48,100 nt of DNA. Source: CAJBVG01 sp943371235 (lineage in GTDB: Bacteria > Bacteroidota > Bacteroidia > Sphingobacteriales > Sphingobacteriaceae). Where the stretch lies: contig CALRTZ010000020.1 in NCBI GenBank assembly GCA_943371235.1, positions 1 to 48,100 on the forward strand, in the 5' to 3' direction. Each line of letters opens with the position of its first letter. Position 1 is the stretch's first letter. Shown here in pieces: positions 7,855-16,301 of the stretch. The position numbers and the translations under genes were made by a program. Below the pieces are notes generated by a model. It worked only from the letters and a program-made list of their open reading frames with translations, searched no databases and was not told the DNA's origin.

Positions 7855-9252
7855 TTAGATATGCAATGCTCTATTTGCAGTAGCGGCTAAACAAGCTTCT
7901 TTAAATACTTCGGTATAGGTTGGGTGTGCATGGCTCATTCTGGCAATGTCTTCGGCACTTGCACGGAATTCCATGGCAACCACGGCTTCTGCAATCATAT
8001 CGGCAACACGTGGACCAATCATGTGCACTCCTAATATTTCATCGGTGTTGGCGTCTGCTAATACTTTTACTAGCCCATCTGTATCCATACTTGCGCGTGC
8101 TCTACCACTTGCTAAAAATGGGAATGAACCTGTTTTGTATTTTACCCCTTTTGCTTTTAATTCTTCTTCTGTATACCCAACCGCTGCAACTTCTGGCCAA
8201 GTGTATACTACACCCGGAATTAAATTGTAATTGATATGCGGTTTTTGTCCGGCAATAAATTCCGCCACATATGTTCCTTCTTCTTCTGCCTTGTGTGCAA
8301 GCATAGCTCCACGCACTACATCGCCAATAGCATAGATGCCTGGTACAATGGTTTGCATGTGCTCATCAACGGTCACTTTACGTGTACGCTCTTCAGTAGC
8401 AATTCCTATATTCTCCAAGCCTAAACCATCTGTATAAGCTACTCTTCCAACAGCTACTAAACAATAATCGCCTTTAATTTCTACTTCTTCGCCTTTGGCA
8501 TTATCGGCTTTTATGCTAACTTCTTTAGCGCCACTTTTTACTTCTTTTACTTTATGACTTAATAAAAATTCGAATCCAATTTTCTTTAAGGATTTTTGTA
8601 ATTCTTTGCCCAAGGTTTTATCCATGGTTGGTATAATAGAATCCATAAATTCTACTACCGTTACTTTAGCACCTAAGCGTGCATAAACCGATCCTAACTC
8701 TAAACCTATCACTCCTCCACCTATTAACACTAAATGTTTCGGAACTTCTTTTAAGTTTAAAGCTTCTGTAGAAGTAATTACTCTCTTTTTATCAACCGTA
8801 ATAAAAGGCAATGTACTTGGTTTAGAACCCGTAGCAATTATGGTGTTTTTTGTTTCTAAAATAGTTTCCGTTTTCCCTTTTACAACAATTGTATTTTTAT
8901 CTTTAAAAGAACCAACACCTTCATAGGTATCGATTTTATTTTTTTTCATTAAGTAGCTTATGCCATCAGTATTTTGCTTTACCACATCGTTCTTACGAGT
9001 AATCATTTGTTCGATGTTAACTTTTACCTCTTTCACATCTATCCCGTGTGTTTTAAAAGTATGGGTAGCATTATGGTAATGTTCAGAAGAATCGAGTAAT
9101 GCTTTCGAAGGAATACAACCCACATTTAAGCAAGTTCCTCCAAAAGTATTGTATTTTTCAACTATTGCAGTTTTCATTCCTAATTGCGCACAGCGTATAG
9201 CAGCAACATAACCACCTGGACCAGAACCAATAACCACTACGTCGTATTTCAT
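7855..9252 (-). CDS. lpdA: Dihydrolipoyl dehydrogenase (E3)
   Basis: This flavoprotein reoxidises the dihydrolipoyl groups of 2-oxoacid dehydrogenase complexes and passes electrons to NAD. The 465-aa sequence has GSGPGGY at about 9-15 for FAD, the redox disulfide GGTCLNVGCIPSK with C41 and C46, a second GGGVIGLELG dinucleotide motif near 179-188, and the C-terminal HAHPTYTE with the catalytic His-Glu pair. It is the natural partner of the SucA/SucB pair encoded at 32338-36338 and probably also of pyruvate dehydrogenase. It is translated just ahead of murB. Confidence 0.97.
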   Translation of the reverse strand: MKYDVVVIGSGPGGYVAAIRCAQLGMKTAIVEKYNTFGGTCLNVGCIPSKALLDSSEHYHNATHTFKTHGIDVKEVKVNIEQMITRKNDVVKQNTDGISYLMKKNKIDTYEGVGSFKDKNTIVVKGKTETILETKNTIIATGSKPSTLPFITVDKKRVITSTEALNLKEVPKHLVLIGGGVIGLELGSVYARLGAKVTVVEFMDSIIPTMDKTLGKELQKSLKKIGFEFLLSHKVKEVKSGAKEVSIKADNAKGEEVEIKGDYCLVAVGRVAYTDGLGLENIGIATEERTRKVTVDEHMQTIVPGIYAIGDVVRGAMLAHKAEEEGTYVAEFIAGQKPHINYNLIPGVVYTWPEVAAVGYTEEELKAKGVKYKTGSFPFLASGRARASMDTDGLVKVLADANTDEILGVHMIGPRVADMIAEAVVAMEFRASAEDIARMSHAHPTYTEVFKEACLAATANRALHI

Positions 9253-9272
9253 ATGATTGTATTTTAAACCCC

Positions 9273-9280
9273 CAAAAGTA
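9273..9280 (-). promoter_or_regulatory. Candidate -7 element for lpdA-murB
   Basis: The minus strand reads TACTTTTG (TAnnTTTG), 20 bp before the lpdA start. A matching -33 element is not clear. Confidence 0.4.
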
Positions 9281-9303
9281 AGAAAGAAATTGCAGATAGC
9301 GAA

Positions 9304-10026
9304 CTACTTATTCGCTTCCATTTCCATAGGCTTAGTACAACAATCGACCTTAGTCTCTTGTTTTTGTTGTTTCATCATTGGACTTAAGTATGGGATACCT
9401 AAATTTAGTCCTCTAAAAATCAGTATAATTCCCACTACTATAGAAATTACAGGTACTGCTTTTTTTATTTTATTTCTAAAATTTATATTGATGAAAGAGC
9501 CCATCAAACTCATCGAAAACATTGCAGGAATAGTTCCTAAGCCAAAGAAAAACATAAACAAACTTCCATCAATAGTATTGCCTGTAAGCATTGCTCCCGA
9601 TAAGGCAATGTATACAAAACCACATGGTAACAATCCGTTTATTAATCCTAAAAATAAATACGCGCTCAAACTTTTCATTTTAAAAGCATTCGAAAAAGCT
9701 TTACGCATAAAAGGAATTTGGAGGACCGAAACTTGTTTGAATTTTGAAGGGATGATGTATGGAAAGGCCACTACTAAAATGATGATTACTCCTGTAGCAA
9801 TAGAAACTGCTTGTTGTATGCCACCCATAAATAATCCTCTGCCCAGAGTTCCGATTAGTACGCCGATAATGGCATATGTAATTACTCTTCCAAAATTATA
9901 CAACAATGCACTTATTACTTTAAGGTACGGTCGACCTTCATGCTGAGGTAATGCAAGCGCTATTGGCCCACACATTCCGATGCAGTGGAAACTTCCGAAG
10001 AAACCGAGTAATAATGCTGCTAGCAC
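9304..10026 (-). CDS. DsbD_2/TauE-like membrane protein of the cbb3 oxidase operon
   Basis: The 240-aa membrane protein has about six helices. It starts with the family signature FHCIGMCGPIALALP at about residues 13-27 and has a second Cys motif, LLPCGFVY. This fold (PF13386, annotated as sulfite exporter TauE/SafE or cytochrome c biogenesis-like) regularly follows ccoG and fixH in Bacteroidota, and a role in copper delivery or oxidase maturation is usually suspected. The frame starts with GTG at 10026; an in-frame stop just upstream and no nearby ATG leave this as the best start. It lies 100 bp after fixH in the same direction. Substrate transport is unproven. Confidence 0.85.
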   Translation of the reverse strand: MLAALLLGFFGSFHCIGMCGPIALALPQHEGRPYLKVISALLYNFGRVITYAIIGVLIGTLGRGLFMGGIQQAVSIATGVIIILVVAFPYIIPSKFKQVSVLQIPFMRKAFSNAFKMKSLSAYLFLGLINGLLPCGFVYIALSGAMLTGNTIDGSLFMFFFGLGTIPAMFSMSLMGSFININFRNKIKKAVPVISIVVGIILIFRGLNLGIPYLSPMMKQQKQETKVDCCTKPMEMEANK

Positions 10027-10096
10027 TTTGTTTTAATTGTTAATTATTAATTGTTAATTACGAGTTACGAATTACGAATTACTGGTGCTTTCTAAT

Positions 10097-10656
10097 GACT
10101 AAAGACTAGTGACTAGTCACTAGAAGCTAAAGAACAATAACCGTTTCTGTCTGGTACTCTATATTATCGACTTTCCAATCGACTTTTATTTTATACATTC
10201 CTTTTACAAAACCTTCGGTAGATAGTACATAACGTCCATCTTCCGTTGTGAATTTTATTTCTTTATCTGATTTATTATCTGATGGTTTATAAACAAACGC
10301 TTTTGCTTCAATAGATTTTTCGGCATGTTCTTCCGGAAAAATTAGCTGGACGGTATTGTTTACAAGACTACATTTCAAAGGAGTCTTCAAGGCTTTCGCA
10401 TTTGCCATTTTATTAATATCAGATTGGTAGTTCAATTCTTTTGCATAATAATCTGCGCTTACCAAATCTACTTTTTGTCGCATACTAATTACCACCATTG
10501 TAATAATTAAGGCTACAAAACCAATGTATACTACTGTTATTTTTTTACCCCAACCCATATATTGAATTGTTAATTGTGAATTATGAATTTCGTTTTATTT
10601 ATTTTTTCAAATTAGCAATACTTTTGCATTCTAACGACTAAAGACTAGTGACTAGT
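10097..10656. repeat. Pair of identical 21-bp direct repeats flanking fixH
   Basis: GACTAAAGACTAGTGACTAG plus one T occurs at 10097-10117 and again at 10636-10656, in the two spacers on either side of fixH. Each copy is preceded by AT-rich runs of TTAATTGTTAATT type (10032-10080 and 10560-10590). A similar AT-rich run is found at 33564-33605 between sucA and sucB. These look like dispersed intergenic repeats. Confidence 0.65.
10127..10558 (-). CDS. ccoH: FixH family protein (cbb3 oxidase assembly)
   Basis: The 143-aa protein has one N-terminal transmembrane helix at about residues 7-25 and a periplasmic beta-rich domain, as in FixH/CcoH. It is thought to help assemble the cbb3 oxidase. In Rhizobium it is linked with the copper pump FixI, which is absent from this window. 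The position after ccoG and before the DsbD_2-like gene is the usual Bacteroidota order. There are no catalytic motifs, and the call rests on topology, size and context. Confidence 0.85.
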   Translation of the reverse strand: MGWGKKITVVYIGFVALIITMVVISMRQKVDLVSADYYAKELNYQSDINKMANAKALKTPLKCSLVNNTVQLIFPEEHAEKSIEAKAFVYKPSDNKSDKEIKFTTEDGRYVLSTEGFVKGMYKIKVDWKVDNIEYQTETVIVL

Positions 10657-10659
10657 GAC

Positions 10660-12072
10660 TCAGTTAACCGGTCCCAGAAAACTCGTCTTCACTGTTTCCA
10701 ACAATCGCCCGTTAGAGTACACATCAATTTTAATTTTTGTACTTCTTTTTTTCAACTCTTTTGGATTTATAAAGATAAACATACTTCCTTGAGCTGATCC
10801 TTCTTTTTTACTTATAACGGAATCTAATCCAATAATTTTAATGCTTGCATTTAATTCATGTACTTTAAATTGAATTGGTAAATCTTGATGTGTTTTATTA
10901 TTCACTTTAAAATTATATAAATTACTTACAGTTCCATCTGTGTTTTCTTGATACATTACTCCAGGAGTTCTAAGTATGGTAGATTCGGTATCGTTTCTAC
11001 TGATGAGCGCAAAGCTTAAAATCCCTAGCAATAAAACAAGCACCGCAGAATAGCCAATTATACGTGGGCTCATTTTTAGTTTTACTCGTTCTGCAATTCC
11101 TTTTTCGGATGCATAGGTAATCAAGCCTCTTGGTAAACCCACTTTATCCATTATATGGTCGCAAGCATCAATACAAGCGGTACAATTTACACACTCCAAT
11201 TGAGTACCGTTTCTAATGTCGATACCTGTTGGGCAAACGGCTACACACTGATGGCAATCAATACAATCGCCAATGGTACGTTCTTCCCCTTTATGTAATT
11301 TACCACGTTTTTCTCCTCGCATATAATCGTAGGCAACTACGATAGAATTTTTGTCGAGTAATACTCCTTGCAATCTTCCATAAGGGCAAACAACTGTGCA
11401 AACTTGCTCTCTAAAAAATGCGAACACCCAATAAAATACGCCTGTAAATATTAACAAAGAAGTTAAGTCGCCAACATGTTCTGAAAGTGGTTCTGATATT
11501 AATTTGAATAACTCATCGGTACTAATTAAATAAGCCAAAAAAGTATTCGCAATTATAAATGAGATGATAAAAAAGACGATGTGTTTTGTTGCTTTTTTAA
11601 CAAATTTCTCAGCACTCATGGCTGCTTTGTTTAGCGCTCTTTGTTTATTAGCATCGCCCTCTATTAAATATTCTATTTTACGAAAAACCATTTCCATAAA
11701 TATGGTTTGCGGGCAAGTCCAGCCGCAAAATAATCGTCCGTAAATAACCGTAAAAAGAATGATGAACACCATGAAGGTGATCATGGTTAAACCCAGCAAT
11801 GCGAAATCTTGTGGGCCAAAAAGCATTCCGAAGATGATGAATTTACGCTCTAACACATTAAACAACATTAATGGTTCGCCGTTTAAACGTAAGAAAGGCA
11901 TTCCAAAGAGTAGTACCAAGCAAGCAATGGCAACCATTGCTCTGTATTGGTGAAATCTACCCTTTGGTTTTTGAGGGTACACCCAAACCCTCTTGCCTTC
12001 ACTGTCTATAGTCGAGACTTGATCTCGAAAACTTTGATCTAACTCTGCGTAAATATCTTCTTCTTGTTTCAT
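10660..12072 (-). CDS. ccoG: Cytochrome c oxidase accessory protein CcoG (FixG-like ferredoxin)
   Basis: This is a polytopic membrane iron-sulfur protein of 470 aa that takes part in copper reduction and cbb3 oxidase maturation in bacteria where it has been tested. It has several membrane helices in the first 230 residues, with the redox-type CGWTCPQT segment and CPYGRLQ. Two [4Fe-4S] motifs of bacterial ferredoxin type follow (CIDCHQCVAVCP, then CVNCTACIDACDH). A C-terminal beta-sandwich of Ig-like type faces the periplasm. It starts 4 bp after the ccoP stop. The length is normal. Confidence 0.95.
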   Translation of the reverse strand: MKQEEDIYAELDQSFRDQVSTIDSEGKRVWVYPQKPKGRFHQYRAMVAIACLVLLFGMPFLRLNGEPLMLFNVLERKFIIFGMLFGPQDFALLGLTMITFMVFIILFTVIYGRLFCGWTCPQTIFMEMVFRKIEYLIEGDANKQRALNKAAMSAEKFVKKATKHIVFFIISFIIANTFLAYLISTDELFKLISEPLSEHVGDLTSLLIFTGVFYWVFAFFREQVCTVVCPYGRLQGVLLDKNSIVVAYDYMRGEKRGKLHKGEERTIGDCIDCHQCVAVCPTGIDIRNGTQLECVNCTACIDACDHIMDKVGLPRGLITYASEKGIAERVKLKMSPRIIGYSAVLVLLLGILSFALISRNDTESTILRTPGVMYQENTDGTVSNLYNFKVNNKTHQDLPIQFKVHELNASIKIIGLDSVISKKEGSAQGSMFIFINPKELKKRSTKIKIDVYSNGRLLETVKTSFLGPVN

Positions 12073-12076
12073 AGTA

Positions 12077-13255
12077 TTATTGTGCCGATGCTACAACAGT
12101 AGAATCGTTGGTGCTACTTGCTGATGTTGAATCTGCTGGTGCAGCTTCTTCTATGTACAAATTGCCTTGAGGTGCTTTTGCATTTGCCGGTTTTGTTCCT
12201 TGTAAAGTAAGTACAAAACTAGACACTTGCTGCATTTCGGTTGGTTGCATTTGAGCTTGCCAAGCAATCATTCCTTTTTCTTGCACACCGTATTTTATGG
12301 TTTTAAAAATATTTTTCACTCCACCACCGTGTATCCAAAATTCATCTGTTAAATTCGGACCTACACCACCTTCACCATTCTGTCCGTGGCAAGCAGCACA
12401 TTTTGTGATGTAACTACTTTTTCCTTTAGAAATGTCTGTTGCTTCTGTTAATACTACAACCGTATTTTCATCAACATTAGAAGCTGTTTTCTTTAACATA
12501 GCGGTTTGTTCAACTTTTGCTTGAGCAATGGCGTTATCATATTCCATTAATTGTGTAGGACCGCCACCAAATTGATAGTACCCAATGTACACCACACTAA
12601 AAAGAATTGTTGCGTAGAACATGTAAACCCACCAAGGTGGCAAGCTATTATCAAGCTCAATAATACCATCGTAGTTATGATCTGTTGCTACTTCCGATTC
12701 TCTTTCTACTGGAACAGATTTAGTCATGCGTTTCATAATTGCAGACCATGTCCAACGAGATTCGGTTGCTGGCTTATAACCTAAGGTTACCATCATGCGT
12801 TGTAAAATAGAATACAAGTAAACAATTACAAATAATTCTATAAATACTACCACGCTTAATACGATAACTGTATTAGGGTCTAATCCACCAATTACTGCTT
12901 GTGTTGTAGTATTAGTAAGGGTGGTGGTTTGAGCACTTGCTGGTTGGTAGGCGAATAAAATTAACAGTAAAATTAATCCTGCTCCTTTCCCAACTTTTTC
13001 AGATAATTTATTATTTACTAGGCCAACCAGTACAGAACCGATGGCAACAATTACAAGTAGTAAACCTATAATTGCAAATGCGTATACCCAAAATAAAGGG
13101 CTCGACCATAATGATACACTCGCTGCTGCCGGAGCTACTGCAACAGCAGCTTCAGGTGTTTGTGCATAGGTGCTAAATATCATCATCATAAAAAACATCA
13201 ACAATGCAATGCTTTTCGCATAAGTATGACGAATGAGATGGGTTAACTTATTCAT
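12077..13255 (-). CDS. ccoP: cbb3 oxidase cytochrome c subunit CcoP (single haem)
   Basis: This membrane-anchored cytochrome passes electrons to the cbb3 oxidase. From the ATG at 13255 it is 392 aa. It has a signal-peptide-like first helix, further hydrophobic segments at about 45-72, 92-107, 130-152 and 209-228, then one haem c site CAACH at C286-H290 and a distal methionine region GMIAWQAQM. Proteobacterial CcoP has two haems; only one CxxCH is present here, as in other Bacteroidota. The frame is open to 13282, but the 13255 start gives a clean signal sequence and an 8-bp overlap with the ccoQ stop (ATGAATAA), typical of coupling. A run of helices before the haem domain is longer than in proteobacterial CcoP. 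Confidence 0.92.
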   Translation of the reverse strand: MNKLTHLIRHTYAKSIALLMFFMMMIFSTYAQTPEAAVAVAPAAASVSLWSSPLFWVYAFAIIGLLLVIVAIGSVLVGLVNNKLSEKVGKGAGLILLLILFAYQPASAQTTTLTNTTTQAVIGGLDPNTVIVLSVVVFIELFVIVYLYSILQRMMVTLGYKPATESRWTWSAIMKRMTKSVPVERESEVATDHNYDGIIELDNSLPPWWVYMFYATILFSVVYIGYYQFGGGPTQLMEYDNAIAQAKVEQTAMLKKTASNVDENTVVVLTEATDISKGKSSYITKCAACHGQNGEGGVGPNLTDEFWIHGGGVKNIFKTIKYGVQEKGMIAWQAQMQPTEMQQVSSFVLTLQGTKPANAKAPQGNLYIEEAAPADSTSASSTNDSTVVASAQ

Positions 13256-13442
13256 ATTTGCTGTAGTTAAGGTTATCATCATTATTATCTAAAGGCATAT
13301 CGCTCATTTTTTTGATGTAATTTTTATCTGATTTTATCACATAAATAATTAGCGAAGCAAAAAAGAGAACGAATATGATCAGTGATATCATTGGGTAGAT
13401 TTCTACATTTACTATATCACTGAGGTAGTTTATAAATTTCAT
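13248..13442 (-). CDS. Small membrane protein in CcoQ position
   Basis: This 64-aa single-pass protein has a hydrophobic helix at about residues 17-35 and a charged C-terminal tail. Its size, topology and place between ccoNO and ccoP fit the CcoQ/FixQ subunit, which stabilises the cbb3 complex. The sequence is too short for a firm family call. Its last codons overlap the probable ccoP start by 8 bp. Confidence 0.82.
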   Translation of the reverse strand: MKFINYLSDIVNVEIYPMISLIIFVLFFASLIIYVIKSDKNYIKKMSDMPLDNNDDNLNYSKYE

Positions 13443-13465
13443 ATCAATTATTATTTTGAATTAAT

Positions 13466-15580
13466 TTATTGTTTCATTTTAATATCAGTACCCATGCGTT
13501 GCAAATAAGCAATCATTGCAATAATTTCTTTTGTAGGTACAGTTTTAATTCCAGCATCTGCTAAATTTTTAACAATAGAATCTGCTTGGTGCATTAAATC
13601 TTTGTTGGCAATTTGGTCATATCCTTCAGGATAAGGAACCCCAAGAGTTTGCATTGCTCTAATTTTCGCAGCAGTTGTACTAGTGTCTAAATCATCGTCG
13701 AGCATCCATGCATAATTAGGCATAATAGAACCCGGCGACATAGAACTAGGTTCTAGCATGTGGTTGTAATGCCAAGAGTCTGGATATTTATTTCCGATAC
13801 GATGTAAATCCGGACCAGTACGTTTAGAACCCCATTGGAATGGATGGTCGTATACGAATTCACCAGCTTTAGAATACTCACCATAGCGTTCTGTTTCCGA
13901 ACGGAATGGGCGAATCATTTGCGAGTGACAAGTATAACAACCTTCACGTATGTATAAGTCTCTTCCTTGCAACTCTAATGGAGTATAAGGTTTTACACTT
14001 GCAATGGTAGGGATGTTGCTTTTTACTAAGAAGGTAGGAATCATTTCAACCGCACCACCAATTAAGATTACTACTAAACTTAGAATCATTAATTGAGTAG
14101 GACGACGTTCGATCCAACGATGCCAGTGCTCTCCTTTATGTATTGCATAATCTTTTGTTAATGCAGGAGCTTCTGCTTCTTCGTTTGCAATTAATTTACC
14201 AGCAGCAGCAGTTTTTAATAAGTTATATGTCATTACAATTACACCTATTAAATACAAGGCTCCACCAATACTACGCATTGCATACATCGGCATAATTTGA
14301 GTAACTGTTTCTAAGAAGTTTGGATATTTTAAGAAACCATCTGCAGTAAATTCTTTCCACATTAAACTTTGTGTAATACCTGCCCAATACAATGGTATTG
14401 CATAAAATAAAATACCTAAGGTTCCGATCCAGAAATGGAAGTTTGCTAATTTTTTAGAGTACAATTCTTTTCCGAACAAACGAGGGAACAACCAGTATAA
14501 CATACCAAATGTTAAGAAACCGTTCCATCCTAAGGCACCCACGTGAACGTGTGCTACAATCCAATCGGTAAAGTGAGCAATGGCGTTTACGTTTTTTAAT
14601 GATAACATTGGGCCTTCGAAGGTCGACATACCATAAGCGGTAATGGCTACTACGAAGAATTTCAAAATAACATCTTCACGCACTTTATCCCATACACCGC
14701 GTAAGGTTAACAAACCATTGATCATACCACCCCAAGACGGAGCAATTAACATTACCGAGAATACGACTCCTAAAGATTGAGCCCAATCTGGTAATGAAGT
14801 ATATAATAAATGATGCGGACCGGCCCAGATGTATAAGAAAATTAATGCCCAGAAATGGATGATCGATAATTTGTATGAATATACCGGGCGATTCGCTGCT
14901 TTCGGAACGAAGTAATACATTAAGCCTAAGTATGGAGTGGTTAAGAAAAATGCAACCGCATTATGTCCGTACCACCATTGTACTAAGGCATCTTGAACAC
15001 CTGCGTACCATGAATAACTTTTGAATAAACTGATTGGCAATTCGAACGAGTTTACCAAATGGAGTACTGCAACCGTAACAAATGTGGCAATGTAAAACCA
15101 AATGGCAACGTATAAATGGCGCTCTCTTCTTTTAAGAATAGTACCAAACATGTTCCAACCAAATACTACCCAAATTAAGGTAATAGCGATATCAATTGGC
15201 CATTCTAATTCTGCGTATTCTTTACCTGTAGTTAAACCTAATGGTAAAGATACTGCGGCAGCTAAAATAATTATTTGCCATCCCCAGAAATTGATGTTAC
15301 TTAACACATCACTGAACATACGCGTTTTACACAAACGTTGTAGTGAATAGTAAACACCGGCAAAAATACCATTCCCCACAAATGCGAAAATTACCGCATT
15401 GGTGTGCAGTGGTCTAACTCTGCCATAAGTGGTATACGGAATACCAAAGTTGAGCTGAGGAAAAACAAGTTGAAGTGCAATTAGCAATCCAACGGTCATC
15501 CCTATCAGTCCAAAAACGATTGCCGCATAGGAGAAATTGCGGACAATCTTGTTGTCATAATAGAACTTTTCTGTTTGCAT
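13466..15580 (-). CDS. ccoNO: Fused cbb3 oxidase subunits CcoN-CcoO
   Basis: This is a 704-aa fusion of the catalytic haem-copper subunit I (CcoN) with the monohaem cytochrome c subunit (CcoO). The N-terminal 480 residues have about 12-14 helices and the metal-binding histidines in WWYGHNAVAFF, WAGPHHLLYTSLP and AHVHVGALGWNG. The C-terminal domain starts with an anchor helix, then the haem site GCYTCHSQM near residue 550 and GPDLHRIGNKYPDSWHYNHM. The complex reduces oxygen to water at low oxygen tension and pumps protons across the inner membrane. Fusion of N and O is common in Bacteroidota. It follows ccoS by 25 bp. Confidence 0.97.
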   Translation of the reverse strand: MQTEKFYYDNKIVRNFSYAAIVFGLIGMTVGLLIALQLVFPQLNFGIPYTTYGRVRPLHTNAVIFAFVGNGIFAGVYYSLQRLCKTRMFSDVLSNINFWGWQIIILAAAVSLPLGLTTGKEYAELEWPIDIAITLIWVVFGWNMFGTILKRRERHLYVAIWFYIATFVTVAVLHLVNSFELPISLFKSYSWYAGVQDALVQWWYGHNAVAFFLTTPYLGLMYYFVPKAANRPVYSYKLSIIHFWALIFLYIWAGPHHLLYTSLPDWAQSLGVVFSVMLIAPSWGGMINGLLTLRGVWDKVREDVILKFFVVAITAYGMSTFEGPMLSLKNVNAIAHFTDWIVAHVHVGALGWNGFLTFGMLYWLFPRLFGKELYSKKLANFHFWIGTLGILFYAIPLYWAGITQSLMWKEFTADGFLKYPNFLETVTQIMPMYAMRSIGGALYLIGVIVMTYNLLKTAAAGKLIANEEAEAPALTKDYAIHKGEHWHRWIERRPTQLMILSLVVILIGGAVEMIPTFLVKSNIPTIASVKPYTPLELQGRDLYIREGCYTCHSQMIRPFRSETERYGEYSKAGEFVYDHPFQWGSKRTGPDLHRIGNKYPDSWHYNHMLEPSSMSPGSIMPNYAWMLDDDLDTSTTAAKIRAMQTLGVPYPEGYDQIANKDLMHQADSIVKNLADAGIKTVPTKEIIAMIAYLQRMGTDIKMKQ

Positions 15581-15605
15581 AAATTCTTATGTATTGGTTA
15601 TAGGT

Positions 15606-15782
15606 TTATTGTTTATTTATTTCTTGATTTTGTTTTTCTTGTTCTTTATCATCAAACAACATGCGTACAGATGGAGTATAATCATCGTCATACTGACCAT
15701 TACGTACCGACCATATAAAGGAAGCAAGGAAACCGAGGGCTACTAGTAAACTGATACTGATTAGAATAATTAATACGCTCAT
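15606..15782 (-). CDS. ccoS: cbb3 oxidase maturation protein CcoS
   Basis: This small gene encodes 58 aa starting MSVLIILISISLLVALGF. One transmembrane helix at about residues 3-24 is followed by the family-typical FIWSVRNGQYDDDYTPS stretch and a charged tail. CcoS is needed for insertion of haem and copper into the cbb3 oxidase. It is the first gene of the cco operon, 25 bp before ccoNO, and faces the globin gene across a spacer with two FNR-type palindromes. The copper ATPase gene ccoI that often precedes ccoS is not here. Confidence 0.93.
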   Translation of the reverse strand: MSVLIILISISLLVALGFLASFIWSVRNGQYDDDYTPSVRMLFDDKEQEKQNQEINKQ

Positions 15783-15800
15783 ATGCTTCGTTTGATGGTG

Positions 15801-15808
15801 TAAAACTA
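15801..15808 (-). promoter_or_regulatory. Candidate -7 element for the cco operon
   Basis: The minus strand reads TAGTTTTA, one mismatch from TAnnTTTG, 18 bp before the ccoS start. A start site near 15795 would put the FNR-type palindrome centred at 15837.5 at about -42, the usual class II activation position. Confidence 0.4.
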
Positions 15809-15830
15809 ATTCAACGATAATGCAAAACAG

Positions 15831-15844
15831 CTGATAATTATCAG
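15831..15844. promoter_or_regulatory. FNR-type palindrome 1 (ccoS side)
   Basis: CTGATAATTATCAG is a perfect palindrome containing TGAT-N4-ATCA, the core of the FNR consensus TTGAT-N4-ATCAA. It lies 49 bp upstream of the ccoS ATG. The likely binder is an FNR-like protein such as the one encoded at 30108-30821 (inference). Confidence 0.7.
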
Positions 15845-15848
15845 GGTA

Positions 15849-15870
15849 AAATATGATTTATATCATATTT
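15849..15870. promoter_or_regulatory. FNR-type palindrome 2 (globin side)
   Basis: Nine-bp arms AAATATGAT and ATCATATTT surround TTAT, giving TGAT-N4-ATCA. The centre is 22 bp from that of the first palindrome, about two helical turns. It lies about 42-43 bp before the expected start site of the globin gene, as for class II FNR activation. Confidence 0.7.
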
Positions 15871-15889
15871 CGATAAAGAAGTGTTTTTG

Positions 15890-15897
15890 TACCTTTG
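15890..15897 (+). promoter_or_regulatory. -7 element of the globin gene
   Basis: TACCTTTG fits TAnnTTTG, 11 bp before the ATG at 15909. No good -33 TTTG is present; the FNR-type site occupies that region, which suggests an activator-dependent promoter. Confidence 0.6.
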
Positions 15898-15908
15898 TAG
15901 GTGTACTT

Positions 15909-16298
15909 ATGAACGATATTCAAAATAAAGACGATATCAAAGTTTTAGTGGATGCTTTTTATGCAAAAGTAAACCAAGACGAGCTGCTTTCTCCAATTTT
16001 CAACCAAATTGCGAAGGTGAATTGGGATGCCCATTTGCCGCGTATGTATGATTTTTGGGCTAGTTTGTTGATCGATTCTAATGAATACAGGGGGCAACCC
16101 TTTGATAAGCATGCGGAGCACAGCAGCCATATACATGCAATGCATTTTGACAGGTGGATATTATTGTTTAACCAAACTATTGATGAATTATTTGAGGGAG
16201 AAAAGGCTAAACTAGCAAAAACTAGGGCACAAAGTATAGGTGCTATCTTTCAATATAAATTAGATTTTATACGAAATAACCCAGTAATAGAGTCGTAG
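15909..16298 (+). CDS. Group III truncated haemoglobin
   Basis: The 129-aa globin has the short 2-on-2 fold and the group III features: an FYAKVNQDELLSPIF start, a YDFWASLL segment, a proximal-side HIHAMHFDRWILLFNQTID stretch and a conserved Trp. Relatives such as Campylobacter Ctb bind oxygen tightly and are linked with microaerobic growth or nitric oxide stress. It is divergent from the cbb3 operon and shares the FNR-type sites with it, so an oxygen-limitation role is likely. Its stop lies 3 bp from the stop of the convergent T9SS gene, with no visible terminator between. Confidence 0.92.
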   Translation: MNDIQNKDDIKVLVDAFYAKVNQDELLSPIFNQIAKVNWDAHLPRMYDFWASLLIDSNEYRGQPFDKHAEHSSHIHAMHFDRWILLFNQTIDELFEGEKAKLAKTRAQSIGAIFQYKLDFIRNNPVIES

Positions 16299-16301
16299 GG
16301 A

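Noticed and set aside
9257..9946. A 229-codon open frame on the plus strand
   Set aside because: It lies fully antisense to the DsbD_2-like membrane gene, has low-complexity composition and no recognisable domain. It is a shadow frame.
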